Shown: piece by piece, positions 9,401-17,489 of the stretch
Layout of the letters: each line of letters starts with the position of its first letter
How positions within the stretch are numbered: position 1 is the first letter of the stretch
Assembly: GCF_000003815.2 (NCBI RefSeq)
Contig: NC_049997.1
Coordinates: 13,022,261-13,086,260, forward strand
DNA from: Branchiostoma floridae
Lineage: Eukaryota; Chordata; Leptocardii; Amphioxiformes; Branchiostomatidae
DNA length: 64,000 nt
Reading direction: 5' to 3'
Notes under the pieces: generated by a model
The model's database searches: none
Told to the model about the DNA's origin: nothing
Seen by the model: only the letters and a program-made list of their open reading frames with translations
Program-made: the position numbers and the translations under genes

Positions 9401-10818
9401 TGCCCTATTTGAGATGCTGTTGGGCAGGTTTGTATATGCATTCACCTAGTGTGTTTTTTTACGACGCACTCGAGGCATTTTAGTCTCCCACGTATACGAT
9501 GCATGACTTGTTCTTTTTAGATATAGCTTGAAACACTTTAATTTGTGCTACTTTATTTTACAAAATCGACATAGACATAGCTCTCTTTTAACGAGGACTT
9601 TGTAATAATAATGCTTGGGAAAAGAATCAACTTCAAGGCCACTAAGTACGCTTTACCTACCAATGTAAAGGTAGTAGACTTTAAAGGTTACTTTAAAGCT
9701 CCCGTGAATAAAACGACACTTTTGAAATTTGTGTATGTTAATAATTCTCAAGATCGATTTTCAAGCAGTAGCAGGTGTTTATCAAATCAACTGCACAGTA
9801 ATTGAACCTAGATTTAGATTTATCAGCTGTATGATATCTAAAGTGATTGAACCAATTCTTAAAATTGCATTTTTTCAGGTTTGTTGTGGAGGAGATATTA
9901 GAGGCAAATCGCTACGTTGGTCCGGTCTACTTCACTTTGTTCATGATATGTATCTTCATAGTCCTCATGAACTTCCTCATGACCATCATCTGTGATGCCA
10001 TTGCTCTTGGTGCCACGATTGATAATGACTATGACCAGGAGCTGGCCGAATACATCTGGAAAAGCTTAAAGGAAATGTTGGGGATCCATTCCGCTCCGGA
10101 AACGGAATCAGATGCAACAACAGGGTGAAGAAACGCTTTGTAATATCAAGAGCTATCAGAATTCATTGCCTCAGCGATTCCACAGTGCCTTGAATACATT
10201 ACTTACTTTAATCAACTGCGCAGTTTACATGAACAAGATTCACTCTATCCCTTGCTATTTTTGTACAGGAGAAGAGAAGCTGTCCGAGCTAAATGCATCC
10301 TGCGGAAGATAGAAGAATCTTTAGACGATATCTCAGACGTAATACATTGCCTGTCACCAAAGATTAAAAGCACAAGTGATGTGCCTTCCTCACACGATCA
10401 ACATGTTCCACAACAACATTGCACCATCGTGCTGTCTCGAGACACATTGCAGACGATTAACGAGGAAGCTACATCGTCTGTGACCCCAGCTGTATCTGAT
10501 GTTCATGAACAAATCCAAAGCCTTTTCAAAGCTCATGAAGACGATACAGCCAGGCTCGATGAAGTGCACAACGAGAGTAGACGACGTGCGGAGGATATCC
10601 TTAAACGAAGACTAGCAGCAAGACGGAGGAAACCACAGGCACAGGGAGAAAAAGAGAAACAGACAGTCGTGGACACCGCTCAGGAGCTGATGGAGATACA
10701 TGCGGCCGATGAGGCACGGCTGGAGGAGCAGCAGAAGAGCGCCAGACGCCTGTTCGAGAGAAAGCTTCGAGAGAAGTTAGCAGCACGCCGCATGCAAAAG
10801 AAGGACGATGTAATGTAA
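247..10818 (+). CDS. PKD1-like: Polycystin-1-like gene, 3' part (about 19 exons, 5' end outside window)
   Basis: Spliced reading frame of about 1,495 codons. Exons: 247-422, 679-900, 1263-1782, 2002-2120, 2580-2813, 3219-3437, 3691-3851, 4480-4658, 5043-5194, 5381-about 5503, 5984-6168, 6654-6768, 7160-7374, 7541-7715, 8135-8713, 8963-9193, 9343-9427, 9879-10124, 10269-10818. All phases agree except the join 5503/5984. Domain order is that of the PKD1 family: GAIN region, GPS, first membrane helix, PLAT, further helices, extracellular polycystin domain with glycine/cysteine-rich surroundings, six-helix channel domain, coiled-coil tail. Known family members are 11-pass membrane receptor/channel subunits, often in cilia or sensory cells, pairing with PKD2-type channels. 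Odd points: the GPS lacks the usual cleavage tripeptide, the pore has arginine in place of the aspartate of PKD2, and the tail holds a duplicated helix module. Which PKD1 paralogue this is cannot be settled here; N-terminal ligand domains are outside the window. Confidence 0.9.
679..900 (+). CDS. PKD1-like exon 2, GAIN region
   Basis: Begins LRNAGLSLAEATERTTNALL after a TTGCAG acceptor. The end ACG|gtcagt keeps phase 0 with the next exon. A stronger-looking donor, gtgagt, lies 4 bases later but would put the next exon out of frame. Contains an N-glycosylation-like NIS. Confidence 0.75.
1263..1782 (+). CDS. PKD1-like exon 3, GAIN domain
   Basis: Large 520-nt exon. The segments MVEMERNLFSWNAS and FRYDSLPTEEVYDDVK resemble the polycystin family region where a beta-rich GAIN domain precedes the GPS. 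Several N-glycosylation sequons (NAS, NVT, NTT). A basic TRRRRA run near codon 57 could be a furin-like site. The donor CGG|gtattc leaves one base, completed by the next exon. Confidence 0.85.
2002..2120 (+). CDS. PKD1-like exon 4, first half of GPS motif
   Basis: Encodes GPRTLLQTAPSPEDYKLQ, then CISWEYTSEEWEGDNCG. The C..W......W....C pattern is the conserved start of a GPCR proteolysis site (GPS). Acceptor tttttag, donor GGG|gtgagc. Joins in phase 0 to the exon carrying the second cysteine pair. Confidence 0.85.
2580..2813 (+). CDS. PKD1-like exon 5, GPS second half and first membrane helix
   Basis: Begins VLVDLSNSAIRCNCSFSRPK. CNC is the second cysteine pair of the GPS, but the usual HL^T/S cleavage tripeptide after it is missing. 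A membrane helix follows (VVIAEWALYILLMIILNV), the first of the expected eleven. Donor taken as TGT|gtgggt, because this keeps phase 0 with the PLAT exon. Confidence 0.85.
3219..3437 (+). CDS. PKD1-like exon 6, start of PLAT domain
   Basis: Begins QEKIGHDSTAPTRKDQ, then YLYHITINTGSMFGASTSAR, the typical first strands of a PLAT/LH2 domain in polycystin-1 (Y.I.V.TG...GAGTSA.V). The donor GAA|gtaagt is perfect. PLAT lies in the first cytoplasmic loop and binds lipid or protein partners in the family. Confidence 0.92.
3691..3851 (+). CDS. PKD1-like exon 7, PLAT domain centre
   Basis: ALLRGGSYDFIMPMKKPLGH, then LELLHIWHDNAGGG and SWFLRDVIVKDMQ. W.D..G....W.L..V.V.D is the PLAT core. The end is taken at ATAGT|gtaaga, so that a valine codon is split and continues as VYQFVCYDWLSD in the next exon. 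Confidence 0.92.
3872..4131. mobile_element. Foldback MITE, family A, copy 1
   Basis: Inverted repeats of 35 bp, perfect by eye, at 3872-3906 and 4097-4131. The element lies in the intron between PLAT exons. A 13-base motif ending in gcaagcata lies just outside the left end and again about 30 bases beyond the right end. A second copy in the opposite orientation is at 45530-45807. Confidence 0.85.
4480..4658 (+). CDS. PKD1-like exon 8, end of PLAT domain
   Basis: Encodes YQFVCYDWLSDVRGDCQVEQ, the last PLAT strand with its conserved W, then VEQVLHAAT and FSTLFRENT..LFYDQHVWTS. This is the family linker toward the next helices. Acceptor tttgcag; donor after CCTGAAG (phase 1). Confidence 0.9.
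5043..5194 (+). CDS. PKD1-like exon 9, second membrane helix
   Basis: Reads VSGFSKSERLSCCLAIVSSM, then MMVASAMWY. It matches the family pattern of basic linker, R-L-x-C-C-L helix and ..MWY. Acceptor ttccgtag. Two bases complete the split valine. Donor CAA|gtaaga. Confidence 0.9.
5381..5503 (+). CDS. PKD1-like exon 10, third membrane helix
   Basis: Encodes ELYVSLVTTVMVVPVTVVPV and LLFGRIPVPSQL, a hydrophobic helix of the polycystin-1 upper bundle. The start is firm (tcacag). The 3' end is uncertain: CAT|gtatgt is the best-looking donor but does not match the phase of the next exon. A cut 4 bases later would match phase but is weak, or a small exon is missed. Confidence 0.75.
5575..5955. repeat. 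Diverged tandem duplication in intron
   Basis: Two related stretches, about 5575-5720 and 5759-5955. They share a gtttttta.aaga start, ctgtatgctatttc in the middle and an aatgatcaacactt end. The second runs into the acceptor of the next exon. Confidence 0.6.
5984..6168 (+). CDS. PKD1-like exon 11, fourth and fifth membrane helices
   Basis: Encodes RLSHWPKYVAWSIVVIVSIV, then SSFFVILYGLDWGREKSEAW and LKSFFLSFCISSLF. This matches the family motif W..YVAW......SSFF...YG...G..K...WL.S......S. Acceptor ggacag; donor CTG|gtacta (phase 0). Confidence 0.92.
6315..6593. mobile_element. Foldback MITE, family B
   Basis: The outer left sequence (acacaac, then ctcaccaacgtttcggtgac) is the inverse of the right end (gtcaccgaaacgttggtgag, then gttgtgt). 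A second inner inverted pair is centred on gaattgccatgaag. Sits inside a polycystin intron; no transposase frame. Confidence 0.85.
6654..6768 (+). CDS. PKD1-like exon 12, membrane helix and basic loop
   Basis: IFFLALLATWICKPASSKKQ continues the helix started in the previous exon, followed by a cytosolic charged loop (KTYDIKEEELRLHLLNMK). Acceptor ccatcag; donor AAAG|gtaact. Confidence 0.85.
7160..7374 (+). CDS. PKD1-like exon 13, helix before the polycystin domain
   Basis: PKKVYPPGEKSVQRMKRKNE, then KDFVVLFLFVVVLFFISQQD and FAFNASQTL. This is a basic cytosolic run, a membrane helix, then the extracellular side with a glycosylation sequon. It corresponds to the helix that begins the PKD2-like six-helix unit. 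Confidence 0.9.
7541..7715 (+). CDS. PKD1-like exon 14, extracellular polycystin (TOP) domain start
   Basis: ITTADEFWTWTEEILLPVLY, then PSFWYNGW and FRIGPPRLTQMRE. The FW.W....L and .GPPRL.Q.R motifs are hallmarks of polycystin family extracellular domains. Donor CCAG|gtgtgt; joins in phase directly to the exon at 8135. Confidence 0.95.
7728..7832. repeat. Minisatellite, three units of about 32 bp
   Basis: Three consecutive degenerate copies around ttgttactagtactatgttt and tatattg, in the intron after exon 14. Confidence 0.75.
7833..8134 (+). other. Intron remainder before exon 15
   Basis: AT-rich. A small open stretch at 8062-8092 looks like an exon but breaks the frame (see rejected items). 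Otherwise nothing was recognised. Confidence 0.5.
8135..8713 (+). CDS. PKD1-like exon 15, TOP domain end and two channel helices
   Basis: Long 579-nt exon. It holds the TOP domain (..NGWVVAG.., ..EYSVEFPIALTEATSAF, ..NHWIDKYTKSLVLELSFYY), then helix YGVMIAHILFILMFLVCLIK and helix FFSSVWNLTAFLSILGSIAV. The motifs NxWxDxxTxxLxxExxxY and the FWNL-like VWNL are family hallmarks. Several N-glycosylation sequons (NAS, NIT, NVS). Confidence 0.95.
8963..9193 (+). CDS. PKD1-like exon 16, channel helices S3-S5
   Basis: ELGIDQFVDFGTAFWWDDAL, then YMLAALVFVNTLTLLRVVKF and LMGFSVISAIVFTAFSSSG. It has the family S4-like LLR.VKF.K and the LxxF........F...S5 region. The split glycine codon at the start agrees with the previous exon. 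Donor TTCAG|gtatta. Confidence 0.93.
9343..9427 (+). CDS. PKD1-like exon 17, pore loop
   Basis: MLVFGTSMKAYTNVIHTNFA, then LFEMLLGR. Corresponds to the ..FG......F......F...LG.F pore region of PKD2-type channels. The arginine codon, at the place of the filter aspartate, is split across the intron (AG|G). Acceptor ccaacacag; donor GGCAG|gtttgt. Confidence 0.92.
9428..9878 (+). other. Intron 17 of PKD1-like gene
   Basis: AT-rich intron ending in a strong ttttttcag acceptor. No repeat or second pore exon was seen. Confidence 0.55.
9879..10124 (+). CDS. PKD1-like exon 18, last membrane helix (S6)
   Basis: FVVEEILEANRYVGPVYFTL, then FMICIFIVLMNFLMTIICD. ANR..GP.YF......F.VL.N......I.D is the polycystin S6 signature. 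The tail AIALGATIDNDYDQELAEYI enters the cytosol. Donor ACAGG|gtgaag. Confidence 0.95.
10269..10818 (+). CDS. PKD1-like last exon, coiled-coil cytosolic tail
   Basis: Frame from RREAVRAKCILRKIEESLDD to the stop at 10816-10818. The middle is a low-complexity linker. The last 90 codons are strongly charged and helical, with a repeated module: HEDDTARLDEVHNESRRRAE.. LAARRRK and HAADEARLEEQQKSARRLFE.. LAARRMQ. This would form a coiled coil, the usual site for heteromer assembly in polycystins. Confidence 0.92.
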
Positions 10819-11148
10819 TTATGTCTGTTGCAGCTGATATCAGGCGTGGCCATGTGCAGTTAACTAGATGGTAGTGATTTAGAACAACGAATATATTTGT
10901 ACAACAAAGAGAGCGCTGAACTTTATTGACTGATAAAACTCATGTTTCCCTACTTTATACAACTAAGTAATATATTCCTAATGAATTAAGACAAACATAT
11001 ATGCTCCTACAAAGAGGAGAGAAGGAGTCGAATTCACTTAGTAGAATACGGTTCTTGTGTTTGGTGACATTGTATATATTTTATCTTTTGTCGCGACCTT
11101 CACTTAACTCAGTGGATACGTATGTAAAATAAAGGTCTTTATTCATTC
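10819..11148 (+). other. PKD1-like 3' untranslated region with poly(A) signal
   Basis: Non-coding sequence after the stop. AATAAA at 11128-11133 followed by a T-rich stretch (tctttattcattcattc) fits cleavage and polyadenylation near 11150. Confidence 0.7.
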
Positions 11149-11740
11149 ATTCAGATTTCTCCGAGCATCATATTGGCTGGTGGCAACATTTTGATGCCAG
11201 GAGTATCCTACAGTTATGATTACAAATGTACTTGGTCACGAGTTGTTTACAAATAGGATTAGTACTGTGAACCAGTTTTGATGCAAAATACATGCACTGA
11301 TCTGAGTTACAATTCATAGTTGCTTTATAGAACACAATAAGTTGTGGATATTATCAGAAAATTTATAGAGATGTATTATTGATTCATATAAAAATACAAT
11401 ATTTGCAAATGTATATATCTGTATATAGAAGTTGGAGTTTTTTTACCTTAGACTACCCTTTTTTGTTACGACTGACGACAGCTTTGTTTCATACGTACAT
11501 TCGATGAAACGATTATATATGTAACGTTATGTCTATAATTTTTTTTAGTTATTGTACTGCAGGTATACATACAGAAAGTTATCACTCGCTGTTTGCGGCA
11601 TATGCTTGTTTGTATATATCATTCTATCTATTTAGATTTACCACTATATAATGTTTGACAATTCCGTATTTTACAACAAAGCGTTGAAGGAAAGGCATAT
11701 GGTAACACGTACATCATGTTTAGCCATATCAACTAGCCAT
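11149..11740. other. Intergenic sequence, start of duplicated block
   Basis: AT-rich. From about 11470 it is paralogous to 14141 onward (see the duplication entry). No gene seen. Confidence 0.6.
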
Positions 11741-13745
11741 ATGATAACAATAAAGGAGTATAGGTAAAAGTTTTTGTCTGGTCATTCAAAGCTGGTGGCC
11801 TCTGTCTCCTACAATAGATTTAATGAATACTTAATGTACTGCATGTAACATATCATAGCAGATTGCCTTTTCACATTTTCCACATGAAGATACAGCTATT
11901 GTGGCCATACATTTTAACAGTTGGAATGTACTGCAAAGTGATCTGCCTGCTAACATGTGTCCACATGAAAACACTGCTATTGTAGCTATTTCAATGACAT
12001 GGCAGATGTAACAGGTCATTATGACCTGATATAAGGTACGGAGTAAGGTGACTAGCAATCTTGCGTTTTCATCGGCACCTTTTCCTTTGTTATCTAGTCC
12101 TTTGCAGCTAGGACCGTTTGTCGTCTGCTATAAGTTTGATGAACACCTGGTGTACTGTAGGTAACATGCCATAGAGGATTGCCTTTTCATATGTTTCCAC
12201 ATGAAAACACAATCATTGTGGCCAAGATTTCAATCGAACGGTAGACCAAAAAGGTGTCCTTCCACTATTGTGTCATATATCCTTGGGCAGCCTTTTGTGT
12301 AACAGGCCATTATAACGGTATATAAGATACGGGAAAGGGTGGATAGGTAACATGCCATAGAGGATTGCCTCTTCACATGTTTCCAAATGAAAACACAATC
12401 ATTGTGGCCATAAATTTCAATCAAATGGTAGACTAAAAATCAGGTGTCCTTCCACTATTGTGTCATAGCCTTGGACAGCCTTTTGTGCAACAGGCCATTA
12501 TAACCTTACGGACGATTCGGGGAAGGGTGAATAGGTAACATGCCATAGAGGAATGCGTTTCCGCATGAAAACACAATAGTTGTGGCCATAGATTTCAATC
12601 ATAAGGCAGGCCTAAAATCAGGTGTCCCTCCACTATTGTGTCATAGCCTTGGACAGGCTATTATAACTTTACATAAGATACGGAGAAGGGTGAATAGGTA
12701 ACATGCCATAGAGGAATTGCTCTTCACATGTTTTCACATGAAAACACGATCATTGTGAAAAAGATTTCAATCACACGATAGATCTAACAATCAGTCAACA
12801 ATTAGCAGGTATCCTTCCACTCTGGTATCATGTCCTTGGGCAGCCTTTTGTGCAAAAAGTCATTATAACCTTACATAAGGCACGGGGAGCGGTGAATAGG
12901 TAACATGCCATAGTGGATTGCCTCTTCATGTGTTTTCACATGAGAACACAACATTGTGATTTCAATCACACGGCAGATCTAACAAATAATCAAAAATAGT
13001 AAATATCCTTCCACTCTGGTATTATGTCCTTGAGCAGCCTTTTGTGCAAAAAGTCATTATAACCTTACATAAGACACGGGGAGCGGTAAATAGGTAACAT
13101 GCCGTAGAGGATTGTCTCTTCACATGTCCCCACATGAAAACATAACCATTATGGCCATAGATTTCAATCACACTACAGACCAAAAACTAGGTGTCCTCCT
13201 ACTATTGTGTCATAGCCTTGGGCAACATCTTATGTAACATGCCATTATAACCGTACATAAGATACGGGGAAGGGTGAATAGGTAAGATGCCATAGAGAAA
13301 TGACTCTTTACATGTTTCCACATGAAAACACAATCATTGTGGCCATAGATTACAATCAAACGGTAGACCAAAAATCAGGTGTCCTTCTACTATTGTGTCA
13401 TAGCCTTGGGCAGCCTTTTATGTAACAGGCCATTATAAACTTACATAAGATACGGGGAAGGGTGAATAGGTAACATGCCATAGAGAAATTCCTTTTCACA
13501 TGTTTCCATAGGAAAACACAATCATTGTGGCCATAGATTTCAATCACACGGTAGACCTAAAATCAGTTTTGTGTCATAGCCTTGGAGAGCCTTTGTAGTG
13601 ACAGGCTATTGTAACCTTACATAAGATACGGGGAAGGGTGAATAGGTACCATGCCATAAAGGATTGCCTTTTCACATGTTTCCACATGAAAACACAATGA
13701 TTGTGGCCATAGATTTCAATCACACGATGGACCAAAAGCTAGGTG
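11740..13745. repeat. Satellite array, block 1 (units of about 187 bp)
   Basis: At least nine head-to-tail units, each with ggtaacatgccatagaggat, cacatgaaaacacaatcatt and a pyrimidine-rich tccttccactattgtgtca part. Unit starts are near 12160, 12346, 12534, 12697, 12899, 13093, 13281, 13469 and 13644. A longer, diverged unit precedes at 11820-12060. Apparent open frames here are reading-frame accidents of the repeat. Confidence 0.93.
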
Positions 13746-13784
13746 TCTACGAAGCAGAAACACTGTCACAAAAACCGTATACAT

Positions 13785-13945
13785 GTATATGTTTTTGAAA
13801 TGGGATATATATTTTCAAAAGCAGTCATATTAAATTCATATATGTTTTGAAAATGCGATAAGTTTTTTTTAAAGCAGTCAAATTAAATACACATATGTTT
13901 TGAAAATGGATATATCTTTTGAAAACAATATTCAGTATTCATAAA
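13785..13945. repeat. Three AT-rich tandem units of about 65 bp
   Basis: Three degenerate copies containing atatgttttgaaaatg and aaagcagtca, between the satellite and the assembly gap. Confidence 0.7.
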
Positions 13946-14040
13946 TCGCAAGTTAATGAAAAAAACTTCCCCATATTCAAATTAACTTAGACCTCGGTTT
14001 TATAGTGTGGTGACTTCCTAAAAGTGGTCGATTGAAAGTG

Positions 14041-14140
14041 NNNNNNNNNNNNNNNNNNNNNNNNNNNNNNNNNNNNNNNNNNNNNNNNNNNNNNNNNNNN
14101 NNNNNNNNNNNNNNNNNNNNNNNNNNNNNNNNNNNNNNNN
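14041..14140. other. Assembly gap (100 N)
   Basis: Exactly 100 ambiguous bases, the usual placeholder for a gap of unknown length. It lies between two copies of a 2.7-kb duplication. Confidence 0.99.
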
Positions 14141-16200
14141 TTTTTATGACTGACTAAGCACTTGTTATGGCTGACAGCAACTTCATAATTCATACATATA
14201 CATTTGATGAAACAATTTGTCTATGTATTTCTATAAATCGTTTTAAAGTTACTGTAATACAGATATACTTAAAGTTATTACTCGTTTTTTTTGCACAATA
14301 TGCTTGTTTGTATATATCATTGTATCTATTTAGATTTACCACTATATAATGTTTGACAATTCTGTATTTTACAACAAAACGTTGAAGGAAAGACATATGG
14401 TAACAAGTGTACATGTTTAGCCATATCAACTGGACATATGATGACAATTACGGAGTATAGGTAAAAGTTATTATCTGGTCCTTCAAAGCTGGTGGCCTCT
14501 GTCTTCTACAATAGATGTAATCAATATTTAATGTACTGCATGTAACATATCATAGCAGATTGCCACTTCACATTTTCCACATGAAGATACAGCTATTGTG
14601 GCCATAGATTTTAACAGTTGGAATGTACGGCAAAGTGATCTGCCCACTCACATGTGTCCACATTAAAAAAACTGCTATATATTGCTATTTCAATGACATG
14701 GCAGATGTAACAGGTCATTATGACCTGATATAAGGTACGGAGTAAGGTGACTAGCAATCTTGCGTTTTTATCGGCACCTTTTCCTTTGTTATCTAGTCCT
14801 TTGCAGCTGGGACCGTTTGTCGTCTGCTATAAGTTTGATGAACACCTGATGTACTGTAGGTAACATGCCATAGAGGATTGCCTTTTCATATGTTTCCACA
14901 TGAAAACACAATCATTGTGGCCAAGATTTCAATCGAACGGTAGACCAAAAAGGTGTCCTTCCACTATTGTGTCATATATCCTTGGGCAGCCTTTTGTGTA
15001 ACAGGCCATTATAACCATATATAAGATACGGGAAAGGGTGGATAGGTAACATGCCATAGAGGATTGCCTCTTCACATGTTTCCGAATGAAAACACAATCA
15101 TTGTGGCCATAAATTTCAATCAAATGGTAGACTAAAAATCAGGTGTCCTTCCACTATTGTGTCATAGCCTTGGACAGCCTTTTGTGCAACATGCCATTAT
15201 AACCTTACGTACGATTCGGGGAAGGGTGAATAGGTAACATGCCATAGAGGAATACGTTTCCACATGAAAACACAATCGTTGTGGCCATAGATTTCAATCA
15301 TAAGGCAGGCCTAAAATTAGGTGTCCCTCCACTATTGTGTCATAGCCTTGGACAGGCTATTATAACTTTACATAAGATACGGAGAAGGGTGAATAGGTAA
15401 CATGCCATAGAGGAATTGCTCTTCACATGTTTTCACATGAAAACACAATCATTGTGAAAAAGATTCCAATCACACGATAGATCTAACAGTCAGTCAACAA
15501 TTAGCAGGTATCCTTCCACTCTGGTATCATGTCCTTGGGCAGCCTTTTGTGCAAAAAGTCATTATAACCTTACATAAGACACGGGGAGCGGTGAATAGGT
15601 AACATGCCATAGTGGATTGCCTCTTCATGTGTTCCCACGTGAAAACACAAACATTATGGCAAAGATTCCAATCACACGGCAGACCTAACAAGTAGATCTA
15701 ACGACAGACCTAACAATAGTAGATATCCTTCCACTCTGGTATCATGTCCTTGGGCAGCCTTTTGTGCAAAAAGCCATTATAACCTTACATAAGACAGGGC
15801 CAGCGGTGAATAGGTAACATACCATAGTGGATTGCCTCTTCATGTGTTTTCACATGAGAACACAACATTGTGATTTCAATCACACGGCAGATCTAACAAA
15901 TACAGTCAAACCTGTATTAGGGGCCACCTCTACAGAGGGGCCACCTGTCCATAGTGGCCACTTTTTGTCGGTCCCTTGGGTATTTTATCTACAAGTTGCC
16001 ACCTCTATACAGAGGCCACCTGTCTATAGTGGCCACATTTGTCCGGTCCCTTGAGTGGCCACTATAGACAGGTTTGACTGTAATCAACAATAGTACGTAT
16101 CCTTCCACAGTGGTATCATGTCCTTGGGCAGCCTTTTGTGCTAAAAGTCATTATAACCTTACATAAGACACGGGTTACGGTAACTAGCATGACTTTTCAG
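14141..16200. repeat. Satellite array, block 2 (paralogue of block 1)
   Basis: Repeats the order of 11470-13090 at an offset of about 2,697-2,699, with few mismatches; the offset becomes about 2,920 after one extra unit (15598-15818). Units again start with taacatgccatag. Contains a MITE at 15903-16080. Confidence 0.92.
15903..16080. mobile_element. MITE, family C, with TA target duplication
   Basis: 178-bp element with terminal inverted repeats cagtcaaacctgt / acaggtttgactg and inner ggccacct/tggccac motifs, flanked by TA at 15901-15902 and 16081-16082. The paralogous position 12987-12988 in block 1 is empty with a single TA. TA duplication points to mobilisation by a Tc1/mariner-type transposase. 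Confidence 0.92.
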
Positions 16201-17076
16201 TGGCAACTTTTGATATGGCATTTTTATATAGCATTTTCAGTACGTGGCAACTTTTATATTGCATTCTTTCTTCTTATATCTGCATATGTACAATTATGAC
16301 ATTTAACATGTGTAGAATAAAATGAGTTTTAGATATGTTGTTAGATCTTTGCCTCACATTGTTGTTCATACAAGCATGTGTACATTCCAAGCAATAAAGT
16401 TTTACAAACGTTTAACTCCTAGAAATGAACTGAACTGATATTCCGAGATAATAAGTCCACCATAATATACACCAGTACTTGACTAAATCTGAAAACTAAG
16501 TCGGCCATCATACACAAAAATATATGAAGTACCATATAACTATATGGTTAAAGACAGAGAGAACATAGATCGGCGTTCAACAACTCAGATCATGAATATA
16601 GATGCCTTTTTTCTTGTATATCTGAAAAGCAATAAATTTCTACAAAAATCATATACTATCAAGATCACAAGGCTCGGTGATATTCATTATGATTTCTTAA
16701 GAATTTGATTTAAATATTCTCCATCACCAAAAATATTGTAACATATACAGATCCTTTCACTAAAGTAAGCCTTGGGATGTGTTCGATGATATACACTAGC
16801 CTTGGTTTTCCATTCGTTAACGCACACTCAGAGCAAAAGTTATGTTGATGTCAATCACAATTAATTTCATGAAAGTGGATTCATAATGGTAACAGTCTGT
16901 GTGTTTATAAAGATATCAGAATTGTTGTTAGATCATTGCAGATGTTTCTTGTCTTGCAAACTGCCAAATAGTAATGTCCTAAAAAAAGGCATACTTTCTT
17001 ACGCATACAAGAACTGTAGTGATTATCCTTCTTTAGGCGAAGCTTCTTTAAGGTGCATTAGAATTTAGAATTTCAT
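16200..17076. other. Intergenic AT-rich sequence
   Basis: No gene, repeat array or element recognised; one short frame at 16886-17068 has no family features. Confidence 0.5.
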
Positions 17077-17267
17077 AAGGTGGTATCTCACTGTACTTGG
17101 GGGGTTCAAAAGATAAAGAACGAAGGTTTTGTGTATTTTGTTTTCTTCTAAGTCATACTTTTAGGCATTACGCAATATTTAAATTTTTGGCGAAAATAAC
17201 ACAGTGCCGTAGTTAACGAACCCTGCAGTGCCTCACCGGTACCCCAAATACAGTGAGATACCACCTT
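17077..17267. mobile_element. MITE with inverted repeats of about 27 bp
   Basis: Left end aaggtggtatctcactgtac (then ttgggg) and right end (cccc) aaatacagtgagataccacctt are inverse copies. The 190-bp element has no coding capacity. Confidence 0.85.
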
Positions 17268-17489
17268 TCCTGTTTCGTAGCGAGTTATACTCTCAATGCA
17301 TCAACTGAACTTCATTAGTTTGTTTTAAAAGTTTGATCTCAATATCATTCAGCGCTTAATAGAAGCTCACAACCTATACCCTTACTTGTACGACAATATA
17401 CATGCATACTTGTATTTTATCTCGAGATTCTTTTCCTTTAATGGCCATGCACACACTTAATAGTTTTTTTCAGGGCTGAAGTGGTCTGC

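Noticed and set aside
12230-12424. Two near-identical - strand frames at 12230-12424 and 14929-15123, as if a conserved small gene
   Set aside because: They are the same segment of the satellite repeat in the two duplicated blocks; similarity is explained by the repeat, and there is no coding signal.
12150-13740. Regular repeats that might suggest a CRISPR array
   Set aside because: Units are about 187 bp with no short repeat/unique spacer pattern, in a eukaryotic intergenic region.
13987-14193. - strand frame across the assembly gap
   Set aside because: Half of it is N; not evidence of coding.
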